Of a stretch of DNA of 64,000 nucleotides, positions 1 to 9,809 are shown one piece after another; position 1 is the first letter of the stretch; each line of letters starts with the position of its first letter. The notes beneath the pieces were generated by a model. It made no database searches. It was not told the origin of the DNA and saw only the letters and a list, made by a program, of their open reading frames with translations. Both the position numbers and the translations under genes were made by a program. Origin of the DNA: Parasponia andersonii (taxonomy: Eukaryota > Streptophyta > Magnoliopsida > Rosales > Cannabaceae); assembly GCA_002914805.1 (NCBI GenBank), contig JXTB01000006.1:2276434-2340433 (forward strand). Direction: 5' to 3'.

Positions 1-1041
1 AATGGTTACTTGCGGTGCCAGGCAGATCATTGCTGTTATGTGAAGAGATTTGACAATTCTTATATTATTCTACTTCTGTATGTAGATGATATGTTAATTG
101 CTGGAGCTAATATGGAAGAAATCGATAAGCTCAAGAAAGAATTATCAATAGAGTTTTCTACGAAGGATTTGGGAGCTGTAAAGCAAATCCTTGGGATGCG
201 AATTTCTAGAAATAGGATGAATGGGAGTTTGAAGCTATCTCAGGAGGAGTATGTGAAGAAGGTACTTAGCAGATTCAACATGGATGATGCAAAGCCTGTA
301 AGTACTCCTTTGGCTAGTCACTTCAAACTAACCAAGGTGCAGTCACCCTCAACAGAACAAGAGTGAGCTCACATGGCCAAGGTACCTTATTCTTCTGCTA
401 TTGGCAGTCTTATGTATGCCATGGTGTGCACCAGACCGGATATAGCACATGCAGTGGGAGTTGTGAGCCGATACATGAGTAATCCAGGAAAACAGCACTG
501 GGAAGCAGTGAAGTGGATTCTCAGATACTTGAGAGGTACTAGTAATATGTCACTGTGCTTCAAAAAGTCAGATATGGGTTTACAAGGCTATGTAGATGCT
601 GATATGGCTGGTGATGTAGACGGCAGGAAGAGTACTACTGGATATGTATTCACATTAGGTGGTATAGCGATTAGCTGGGTCTCAAAGTTACAAAAGATTG
701 TCGCTCTATCTACTACTGAAGCAAAGTATGTTGCTGTGACAGAAGCAAGTAAGGAGTTGATATGGTTACAAAGTTTCTTAGAGGAATTGAGTCAAAATTA
801 TAGGAAGAGCACTTTGCATTGTGACAGTCAAAGTGCTATTCATCTGGCAAAGAATCCTGTTTATCATGCTCGGACAAAGCATATACAGATTCGGTACCAT
901 TTCATACGCTCAGCTTTGGAAGATGGAGTTATAGCTCTTGAGAAGATTCATGGTAGTCAAAATCCTGCTGATATGTTAACAAAGACAGTGACCATTGACA
1001 AACTGAAGCTGTGTTCAGCTTCAGTTGGCTTGCAAGTATAA
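1..1041 (+). pseudogene. Ty1/copia pol 3' end (RT C-terminus and RNase H), broken
   Basis: This is the last third of a copia polyprotein whose 5' part lies outside the window. The RT active-site box LLYVDDMLIAG is visible near base 85, followed by the conserved LGMRISR stretch. After the TGA at 364-366 the frame continues with IGSLMYAMVCTRPDIAHAV, then RNase H (YVDADMAGDVDGRKSTTGYVF, ALSTTEAKYVAV, CDSQSAIHLAKNP, NPADMLTK) and a normal stop at 1041. A polypurine tract and LTR follow at once. The stop after TEQE would truncate the polyprotein, so I call it a pseudogene, although the rest looks well conserved. The YVDD box and RNase H residues are intact. The layout and box sequences resemble TNT1/Sto-like copia elements; the lineage is inferred. 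Confidence 0.93.
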
Positions 1042-1113
1042 AGAAGAAAAGACGAGTTGCTGCATTGATCAAAGTGTGAAGACATAATTGAAATTAGTCT
1101 TCAAGTGGGAGAT

Positions 1114-1813
1114 TGTTACTGTTGGAATGCATGTGAATGCATTTAATACATTATTCTTGTTAGCCAAGGCGTGTTGAGACCGTGTTAGAGACACGGTTTG
1201 ATATTTAAAAAAAAAAAAAAAAAAAAAAGGAAAACTGTGTATGAGTGTGTGTCCATTCCGTGTATTAAAAAAGGAATGGTTTGGTTGTCAAAACGTGTAA
1301 GAGATGCCTAAGCACACCTATAAAAANAGACACGGTTTGATATTTAAAAAAAAAAAAAAAAAAAAGGAAAACCGTGTATGAGTGTGTGTCTATTCCGTGT
1401 ATTAAAAAAGGAATGGTTTGGTTGTCAAAACGTGTAAGAGAGGCCTAAGCACACCTATAAAAAGGGCTTCTCATATACTGTTCTTATCATCCTAGAAAAA
1501 AAGGTGAAATACGCCAAGTGTAAAGTGAGAGTAAAAATTGAGAGTTTTTATTCTTGAGAGTTAAGAGAAAAATTACAGTTTTTCTCTTGGGTGTATTCGG
1601 GGTCTAGGGTGTGAGTTGAGAGTATTGAGTGTAAACGCTTGTAAAGGTTCTTTTTCTCCCAATAATGAAAATCTGCAGCAGCTTCGTGGACGTAGCCAAT
1701 TTGGTGAACCACGCTAAATTTGTGTGTCCTATTTATTTATTTCGGCATTATTTTTCACATTTATTTTATCACTTCCACTATTGTGTGTCTATTGGGGAGG
1801 TTATTCCCTAACA
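1114..1813 (+). mobile_element. 3' LTR of the copia element at the window start
   Basis: A purine-rich tract (AAGTGGGAGA, about 1103-1112) directly precedes TGTTACTGTTGG at 1114, the usual copia PPT/LTR junction. The right end is placed at CCCTAACA (1813), giving TG...CA termini. A TATA box (CTATAAAAAG) near 1455 is followed by a leader containing GTGGACGTAGCC, a sequence also seen in the copia LTRs at 49.4 and 62.9 kb. The right boundary is inferred because the partner LTR is outside the window, so no target duplication can be checked. Confidence 0.8.
1190..1463 (+). repeat. Direct duplication of about 137 bp within the LTR, N at the junction
   Basis: AGACACGGTTTGATATTT plus a long A-run through CACACCTATAAAAA occurs at 1190-1326 and again at 1328-1463. 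The single N at 1327 is exactly between the copies. The copies differ by a few substitutions and by A-run length. This may be two overlapping contig ends rather than a biological duplication. Confidence 0.85.
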
Positions 1814-2419
1814 AATTCCAGCTCAATACTCGCTAATCATCATCAACACTACAGTGTCGTTTTCCTCTCTCTCTCTCTCTTAATGGAGCTTTGGGATATG
1901 ATATAATGTCAGAGGTGAAAAGGACATAATTAGTAAGTGGATGAGTAACATATATAAAGTAAAAGCAAAAGAATATACACATCCACATTTAAATGCGTTA
2001 CTAATAAAGCTAGCATATTAGTACTGACTGACTTGTTTTAGTACTCTAAAATAATGCTTAATTTCTTTATAATAGTAATATACGTATTTTATGAGACGCA
2101 AGGTAGACAGGAGAGGGCTTCTACAACACCACTCTGTCTCTCTTCATTGGAAAGGAGTGTTTAACTCTCAACATTGAACATCCCTTGAAAAAAAATTACT
2201 GTCAGATGACAACATTGAATGCAGTTGGTCCAAATTATAAAATTGGTACATGATATTACAGAAAAACTAATATACAACACAACTCTGATTATAGAACAAG
2301 AATGAATTTTGTACATCCACTTCTAGACGAATAAACCAGTAGTACAAAAATCTATACAAAGATTTGCTTCCCTATGCAAAAGTCTGAACTGAACTTAAAC
2401 TATAGGGTCCAGAAGGACC
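1814..2419. other. Intergenic, probably includes the CHX 3' UTR
   Basis: No gene is seen. There is a short CT microsatellite near 1867-1880 and AT-rich DNA. The part nearest 2420 is likely the 3' UTR of the minus-strand CHX gene, inferred from position only. Confidence 0.5.
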
Positions 2420-5400
2420 CTACAAGCCGACCTTATCAGTACACGACTCGTTAGAGCTGGTACGGACTGTTCTAATACCTTCCCTATAATGCTGCATCAC
2501 CAAAACAGACACCTTCCCTCCACAGAAATCCGACGATGCCAACATGTCCCCGATGACCCCAAGCTCCTCATTCTCCACAAAATCCGACATCTCTTCTTCC
2601 CCCATGGCCACCTCCCAGCTCCCCCGCCGCCCCACCAGCACCAGGTCGTAATGACCTTCAATAGACCGGATGGCATTCATCATTTCCACCACGTCGTCCA
2701 CCAAGATCTCCTTCCAAACAGCGGCCGGGCTGCCAATGTTCTTCAGCTTGAACTCTTCCAGGGAGGACTCGTCCAATGCCATCTCCCTTTCCTCTTCTTG
2801 GAACGGGCTTTCCTTCGTTCTTTGCAGAACGATCCGGACAACGGTAACGGTGACAGCCAAGTGGTGGTCCGACATGCGAGTGGCGTAAGCCAAGGCCTCG
2901 CGGTCGTCCGGCCCGCCTATGAAGATCATGGCCACGTGGTATGTGAAGTGGTCCGAGCTCATTCCGCACGAAAATCCTCTGTCCACGAGGATTCCCACCG
3001 TGCATGGGGCGTGGGCTTGGACATTGGCATTGAACTGGCGTAATGCGGCACTGATACTGCTACCGATGCTGTACCGGTGGTTCAGGTGGAAGGGGAGAAT
3101 GATGAGAGGGATGAACTTGTCTTGAGCAAGACGGCATAGGCTCTCGTGCATGGTCTTGTATGAGGCTACCATGATGAAAGGCAGGATCATAACAGGGCCT
3201 CTGGAGTTTCTCGCGTAGTTCTCGAAAGCATGAATGATGTGATCGGTGCTGGCGGAAAAGGCCAGCTTGAGTTGCCTCCTCTTCTTGTCGTAGGGGACAA
3301 GAAGAGGCGCGGCAAGGCCAATGAGCTCCGAAGTCTGGACAACGTAAGCACAGATTGAGCTAGATTCCGATGGATTTGAGGCTTCTAGAAGGGTAATGAT
3401 GCCATGGACACTTTCTTCATTGTGAATGCAGCAAAGAATCCGAAACTCGCTGTTTCGAGCCATGGAGCGGAGTGTTCTTAGGCCTCGGTGCTGGCAAGAC
3501 AGGTCGAATCGTGCTTGTGTCGTGGATAAGAAACTTATCAGAGGCATCACGATCATGGTCACCCCAAGTGTGGACAAAACCAGTTGAGTATAAGTTTGTT
3601 CATCTATGTACTGCACTAGTTTAGTTCAACGTAAGAAAACGCTAAAATACTTACGTTAAAAATGGATTTAGAAAATGGATAAAAGTGATATTATCCTTTT
3701 GCATTTTGACATTTGTTGAAATTGTATCTTAACTTTTTTAAGATTATCAACATTGATTCTTAAATTTGAAATCTGTTATAAATTTATTTTAAAAAATTGA
3801 AAATAAATTATACAAAAATTGATCGAAAATAAATTTATTAAATCATTTTAGTAAATTAATTATTTTAAATTAATATTAGGATATAAATTTGTAATAAATT
3901 TCAAATTTTGAAGATTAATGACATAAGATATAAATTAAACAAATATCAAAATACTACGTAAAACAATGATATTATCTCTTTAAAGAAAACAAAAAACAAG
4001 GAAATGAAGCCAAATTACATGATTGGTTTTCCATCGATGAAATTGGATAAGCTCCAGGATGCCCTTGACATTCATTATCAAACTAAGCATGAGAGCACTT
4101 TTGAACCTGATATTGCATGAGGAGGAAGCCAGCAAAGTTCCAAAAAACTTGGAAAAATACCCCAAAACAATGACAATCTGAAATTTCGTGAACATTTGCC
4201 AGTTGTGAATCGATTTCAAATCTGTGCTGTAACCCACATGCACAAAGAACAACGGCATTAGAAACTCGGAAACAAAACACTCGGTCTTCTGTACTATTGT
4301 TGAACCAAGAGGTGGCCCTGCTGGTATGACTAACCCAAGTAGTAGAGAACCAAGAATGGATGTGGCACCTATAAAGTCCGAGATAAATGCCATAACCAAA
4401 ACACCGACTAGTACCATGACAATATAAATCTCGTTTACAGGCTTTCCAAACGGCGTATTCCTGATAATAGACAGAATACGACGGCGTATAACAGTGAATG
4501 TGAAAATCATGAATGTTATGAAAGCAAACAGAGCCTGAACCGACTGCGACATCTTTTCCTGCTTAAATGCCACGGACAGTCCCAAGAAGAACCAGTAGAT
4601 CAAATCATTGAGCATTGCGCACGACATGGCGAGCTGACCTAACTCGGAGTTCATAAGGTCGAGTTCCTCTAAGGCGTGAGCTACAACTGGGAAAAAACTA
4701 TAGGATAGAGCCAAAGGCACATAGAAAACAAAGGGTCCTCTTACTAGGATTCCTGGGAAATGACCAACTAGTGAGAAGGTAAGGGATGTGGTGACTGTCA
4801 AAGCCAATAAGAAACCAGAAACCCCAATCCTCCAAGCGTTCCTAGCGGACCTTACGATCAGGGCTGTGTCCATCTTCACTCCCACGAGGAAAACAGAGTA
4901 TATTCCGCCTATTATAGCCAATGTACGTAACAATTCGTTCTCTCTTGGTTGGTTAAATTTGCTTTTGACATCCGGGTTGCGTCCTAGAAACGAGGGTCCT
5001 AAGATTATGCCGCCCTATAAATTTAAAAACACAATAGAATTACAATGCATTACTTAATCAACATTATGCATCATGATTCATTGTATCTTATCTATTTGTA
5101 TATTCCAATATGAACCCAAAACAAACACAAACACATATATTGGTCATATTTCAAAGAATAGATAGAAATACTCTATGAACATTAACATTATGCTAAATGT
5201 AGATTTCAATGGTTCCATCTCTTTCTTAAGGATGATATAACTTTTCTCTCACCCACATATCAACAAAAAAAGAAAAACTATATCACTTTCTTACACATAT
5301 CAAATACTCACGTAATGAATAGTTTCACAAAACTTAGTCAAATACAGAAACCATGAATGAGAGGTCGTTGAAAAATCTGTGAATGCGTACCAGGACGTAG

Positions 5401-5642
5401 CAGACAAGTCTGGGTTGCTTAATAGGCCTGAGAAACCAGTACAACGCGCGAGAAATCACGGTAACGAGGATGATTTTGGCCATAACAGTAGGAAATGCGA
5501 AGCTAAAAGGGTTGTCTCCATACCAAACGCCTCGATACATGAGAGTCTTATCTTCCCGGACACACATAATGAGCGCCCCACGGATCCCGAAACTCGTGTT
5601 TCCGGGGACGTAGGAGCTGTTAGTGCTGCTGAGGGCGGCCAT
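2420..5642 (-). CDS. Cation/H+ antiporter, CHX (CPA2) family, three exons
   Basis: Exons on the minus strand are 5642-5391, 5014-4019 and 3610-2420. All junctions have GT/AG borders and phase 0 (YVL|GGIILGPS and KTNH|YIDEQT), giving about 812 residues, the usual CHX length. The start ATG at 5642 precedes a short soluble N-terminus and the first membrane helix (FPTVMAKIILVTVISRALYW). Family signatures are GGIILGPSFLGRNP, FFPVVAHALEEL, the membrane-embedded Asn-Asp of AMLNDL, MPLFFVHVG and LIMNVKGILELI. The last roughly 390 residues form the cytosolic regulatory region typical of CHX proteins. Members exchange K+ (or other monovalent cations) for H+ at endomembranes or the plasma membrane; the exact substrate and membrane cannot be read here. 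The sequence is divergent from CHX15-20-like proteins, so no number is assigned. No stop or frameshift is seen; it looks functional. Intron 2 carries a MITE. Confidence 0.93.
3686..3976. mobile_element. Mutator-like MITE in CHX intron 2
   Basis: A 271-bp segment (3696-3966) is flanked by a perfect 10-bp direct repeat TGATATTATC (3686-3695 and 3967-3976). Its two halves are imperfect inverted repeats of roughly 110 bp: left ATTTTGACATTTGTT..AAATTTGAAATCTGTTA against the reverse complement of the right end ATTTTGATATTTGTT..AAATTTGAAATTTATTA. Long TIRs with a 9-11 bp TSD are the Mutator-like pattern. It lies wholly inside the intron and leaves both splice sites intact. Confidence 0.75.
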
Positions 5643-7137
5643 CGTTAGCCACCGGCGTTGCCCGCCAACTGTTCGATGAAATTACTCAGAACAAGTCCAG
5701 AAAATCCATCGATCAAAAGAAAAAAACAAAAATTGAAAGAGAGGAGAAGCAAAAGCAAAATTAAAGTTGGGCCGTCTAAATGGGGCAACGGCTTTTCGCA
5801 AGGGGAGGCTGTCAAGGCTTTGCGCTCTTTTTGGCGGTTGGACTTATTTTGGGTTAGTTATAGTTCGCTCTTCTATCTCTATGTTGACTCGCAATGGTCA
5901 AACATTTTGTTAATTATATTCGGATTGAATAATAATTTTACGGGACCCTCAAAAAAAAAAAAAAAAAAACTAATGCTACGTGTTATCTACCGACACATAA
6001 AATGTGTTGAGCACTAGTACCTATAATATTGTTCATTTGGATCAGTAATGTGGACCATGTGGTCCTCTGTTTCTTTCCCTTGAGCTGACTCAGATTGAGT
6101 ACGTGGATCGGTCATCAGAAATTGGCCATCGTCGGCCCAATAGTGTATATTTTTTGCTCGGCCTATAATAATTGTTTTCCTCCGGATATAAATGATTTAT
6201 TAAAATTTTTTTAAAAAAAAAGTAGATAGAAGGATAAAAGAAAGAAAAGTACTACATTATACCTAATATATTTCTTAGGTGTAGGTTAGTTGTCGAAGTT
6301 GTCGTTTTCTTAGAACATTTGAGTTTGATTGGTTGCTAATGGATCAAAGCAGCATGTCAAGTTGTCCACCACGGACTTAGGCCACCAATAATTACAACAT
6401 GGTCATTTTATATTTCTTTCATTTTGACGTATTTTAAATTCATAATTGAAGGATACGAAGGCCAACATTTTACTAATTATTTCAGAATTACCAAATAGTT
6501 AGTTAATCAAATTGTGATCGTGTCTGCTATTGTAAATGTGGAACATTTTTGTCGTTGCAAAATTAGTGCACAATCATCAAAGTTAAATAGTTAAGTAAAT
6601 AATAATTGAAAACAAGAACGAGAAATAAAACTACCTGCGAGAAGTTTACGTGGTTTAGTCATTTTTTACTTCGCTTTTAAAGTACAAATACTAATTAATT
6701 TATTTAAAATAAGACTTTCTCTTATATGATAATGTATATGACTCAATTACTCATATTTTATAAATCTCACTCAGTTTACTGACTCCAAATCCTTAAATTC
6801 TCTTTAAAGGTTGGGTCAATTTTCTATGATTCAGCGTATCTTTAATTCTGTACACTTGAACTTTCTCTAATACTTAAAACCTATTTTCTCTTAAACATGT
6901 CCAATTCTTTGGGATTCTTCTCCTGGAGAACTTAATCACTCTCAATTCAATAGAGCTAACAGTTACATTAATGGCTTATACAAAACTCATAACTCTTTGA
7001 GCTTTATAGGCAAACGTTGCTTCCCACCTTGCAAAAGAGAGTAACATTACACGAAATTCTGCATTATTCAAACATTAATTAGCCAGAACTGATTTGTTAA
7101 AATTAGGAACTCTGCTGTTATGCAATAGGGTGTATTT
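5643..7137. other. Intergenic, 5' of CHX
   Basis: AT-rich DNA that must include the CHX promoter (minus strand). A stretch of 18 A's lies near 5952-5969. An open frame across 5658-6017 has low-complexity Lys/Arg composition and no recognisable domain, so it is not called. I see no other gene. Confidence 0.6.
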
Positions 7138-7155
7138 AAGAAAAAATATCATTTA

Positions 7156-7298
7156 AGCTAATTGGGGCTAGCTCAGTTGGTCCAAGGTTTGGGAGAGTTA
7201 GGGGTTTAAACTTTAATAAGGTGTGTGTGTGATTTTCTTTTAAATTTATAATAAATAATAGTCATTAGTTAAATCCCATATTTTTTTTTAAAAAAAAA
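7156..7298 (+). mobile_element. tRNA-derived SINE with perfect target duplication
   Basis: TAGCTCAGTTGG at 7169-7180 is a Pol III A box and GGGGTTTAAACTT at 7201-7213 is a decayed B box, spaced as in a tRNA head. The body ends in a T-run and an A-run. The 18-base string AAGAAAAAATATCATTTA occurs exactly on both sides (7138-7155 and 7299-7316), a typical target-primed insertion duplication. Length is about 143 bp. It is not a tRNA gene because there is no cloverleaf beyond the two boxes. Confidence 0.82.
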
Positions 7299-7316
7299 AA
7301 GAAAAAATATCATTTA

Positions 7317-8064
7317 TGGGAAACTAAAGTTTTAGGTAATATGTTCCTACATTAAAGTCGTTAAGAATATCACAGATACTTTAATAAGCACTTAAGAATG
7401 AAAGAAACAGATCTCGCATGTTAATTTTAGCCAAAACAAATTTTTCTTATTTTGTCACTTGGCAATAGCAACACTATTTTAGGAAAAAGCTATAAACATT
7501 TAGCTACTCATTCTCCTTACCTGAATTCCTGCATCAAATTAGTCATTAAATACCTAGAATTCTGAATTAAATAATTGGACTAATAAATAACAAATGATAA
7601 TGTGTGATTAGTATCAATTTGGAACATATTAAAGGAAAATCACAAACGGTAAACTGCTAAATTCCCTTCTTCCTAAAAAGCATTACCATAGAACATTCTA
7701 AATAGCAAATTATGGCAAATAATCAATAGAACAATAATAATATCTCAATTAAGCAAATGATGATTACCCAAAACAAAAATTGGAATTAAAAAAAATATAT
7801 CCAATAAGATGCCAACACCAAAAAAAAAAATACTCACAATGTGCCCTCACAATAATAAATTAATAAACACACTAAAATCTTGTTGTTTATTATAGCAGCA
7901 ATATGACGGTTGCAACGTAAGAACTGAAAATGAAAATAATATTTTGATGAACTTTCGACAACTTTATGCTGATAAAATTAAAATAATATAAGATGATGGA
8001 TTGATGGTTAAAACTTACAGGTACCACATTTGTGTTTGTCATTACAAATGCTTGAATCCTGATA
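7317..8064. other. Intergenic
   Basis: AT-rich sequence between the SINE and the gypsy element's target duplication. I see no gene or element in it. Confidence 0.6.
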
Positions 8065-8069
8065 TTACT

Positions 8070-8911
8070 TGGTGGTGTATATTTTGGTCAGTGAACTAAT
8101 GCACGTCACGCATCTTTGAACAGTTCTTCCTCAAGAAAAGCCAAAATCTAAATTTGATATAGGTATGGTTCGTACAACTTTGAAAAAATTCATAAATGAA
8201 CTTTTCACTAACTAGTAATGGGTAGTATCACCAACTAGTAATGGGTAGACCGATGTGGTACTTGCTAAATCTCCTCAGCAAAAAGGTAGTCAATAACGCA
8301 TTTAGTAAATTATTTAATGGAATAGTGAACTAACAGTAAATAATTGATAAAAAGAGAAAAGGCAAAAGGGACAAATAGGATTTTGGAGATTTGTGATGGC
8401 TTACTTTTTTTAGGTGATTGTGAGGCTATTTATAGTGGCTTTGTGGTCCTCCAAAAGTTAGGGTTAATATCTACATATCCTCAAAAAATGTAGAGAAGAA
8501 TCTTATCTACCCGCTTGTACAGATACGTATATATGATTGGGTCAGGTGTCGACCTTTCTCTAGTCCATGCCTTCTTTATTCTTTCTTCTGGTCGGAGCTA
8601 TGTTATTATATTGGTGGTTGACTATTTCTTAGTTCATCTTTTGGTCTTTTGCTAAGAGCACGATTGGCACACGGTGTCATATCTGACCAGGGTTATTCTC
8701 AGTCTTGGTGACCTCGGTTGTGCCATGGTTGGGCAACTTTCCCCTTTTGCCTTACTCAGCTCTTCTTTTATAGTAGGACATAGCCAACACCGCCTTGTGC
8801 CTTGATAGGTTTGGCCATTTGGTAGATCATGATGGGTGTTATTGTGACGTGTCATTTCTTTCTTGATGTATGTGTCGTTTTCTGTCTATTGTATAGAAAT
8901 TACCCTCAATA
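8070..8911 (-). mobile_element. 3' LTR of the gypsy element
   Basis: About 842 bp, aligning along its length with 19239-20085. On the minus strand it is preceded by a purine-rich tract (GAACTTGGGGGCA, reverse complement of about 8914-8927), the expected PPT. Its terminal CA has mutated to TA relative to the 5' LTR. It contains a 22-bp duplication (ACTAGTAATGGGTAG) near 8214-8248. Confidence 0.9.
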
Positions 8912-9350
8912 TATGCCCCCAAGTTCTTGTCGAGACCTGCTCGTGGTGGGAACTTTGTCGTGGCTTGATCGGCTCTTCCAAGGTGATGCCCTTCTGGCCA
9001 GTTGCTTGGCTGATCGAACATGTTCGACGCTTGGCAAGGGTCATGCCAATGGGCAATTTAATAGGATCTCTGCAATCTTTGTAATCATGGATAAGCCTAA
9101 ATCGTTGCGCAACTCTTTCCTTGGGAATGTGCGATAGGTCTCCATAAGTGGCCTAGTCGGCTCATGCGAAATACACACTTGATCATTATTGTCCACATGG
9201 CTTTCACTCTTATCCTATGGCTGAAATTTTTTCTGCTTTTCCCAGAGAATGCAAGAATTCGCTCTTCGTGGTTTAAAACTCCTTACGCTATCCGTTGACA
9301 CGTGATTCTTTACTTTTGATCTAAGGGCTTTGTTGTCGTGTGATTTAGGC

Positions 9351-9360
9351 CTATAAATAG
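9351..9360 (+). promoter_or_regulatory. TATA box of the antisense gene inside the gypsy element
   Basis: CTATAAATAG sits in a GC-balanced context and is followed 25-60 bp on by a pyrimidine-rich leader typical of plant core promoters. A consensus splice donor GTAAGT at 9667 lies in what would be the 5' UTR. It points toward the plus-strand coding remains at 9.8-12.5 kb. Confidence 0.6.
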
Positions 9361-9809
9361 GCCCGTACATTTCCCTTTCCCTCACTTTACTCTTTCATTT
9401 TTGCTTTCACCCGAGTTCTCAAAACTCTCAGTCTCTTGGTTGTTTTGTTCCTTAGAGCCTACTTGAGTGATTCCATCCAGGCGGCAGGGTTACTTCAAGA
9501 TTTTATCTATGTTTACCCTTATCATCTCCATTTCTCGAAAATAACTCCTTTAGCTTCACTTAAAGATTATCTCTCTGTAATATTTTAACTTATGGGCTTT
9601 GTCATTTACTGCAGTTCCCTTGTTAAGGATTTCTGTTTGCTCCAGCATCTTCGTCACTTCAGTCAGGTAAGTTTCTGGGTTCAAAACATAGTTTACTTCC
9701 TTTTATTTCATTTTTCTTTTTAGCTCCTTTATTTTTGGGTTTTGAGTTTCTGGGGTTTCCACTTGCTTAGAGAAAATTGCTCGGATGGATCTTGCTGCAC
9801 TCTAGAACG

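Noticed and set aside
2489-3043. Open plus-strand frames opposite the CHX C-terminal exon
   Set aside because: They are shadows of the minus-strand CHX exon, with His/Pro-rich nonsense composition and no family motifs.
5658-6017. Lys-rich open frame upstream of CHX
   Set aside because: Low complexity, ends in an A-run, no domain, and lies where the CHX promoter should be.
7161-7215. tRNA gene
   Set aside because: It has A- and B-box-like motifs but no acceptor or anticodon stems, and is flanked by an 18-bp duplication, so it is a SINE.
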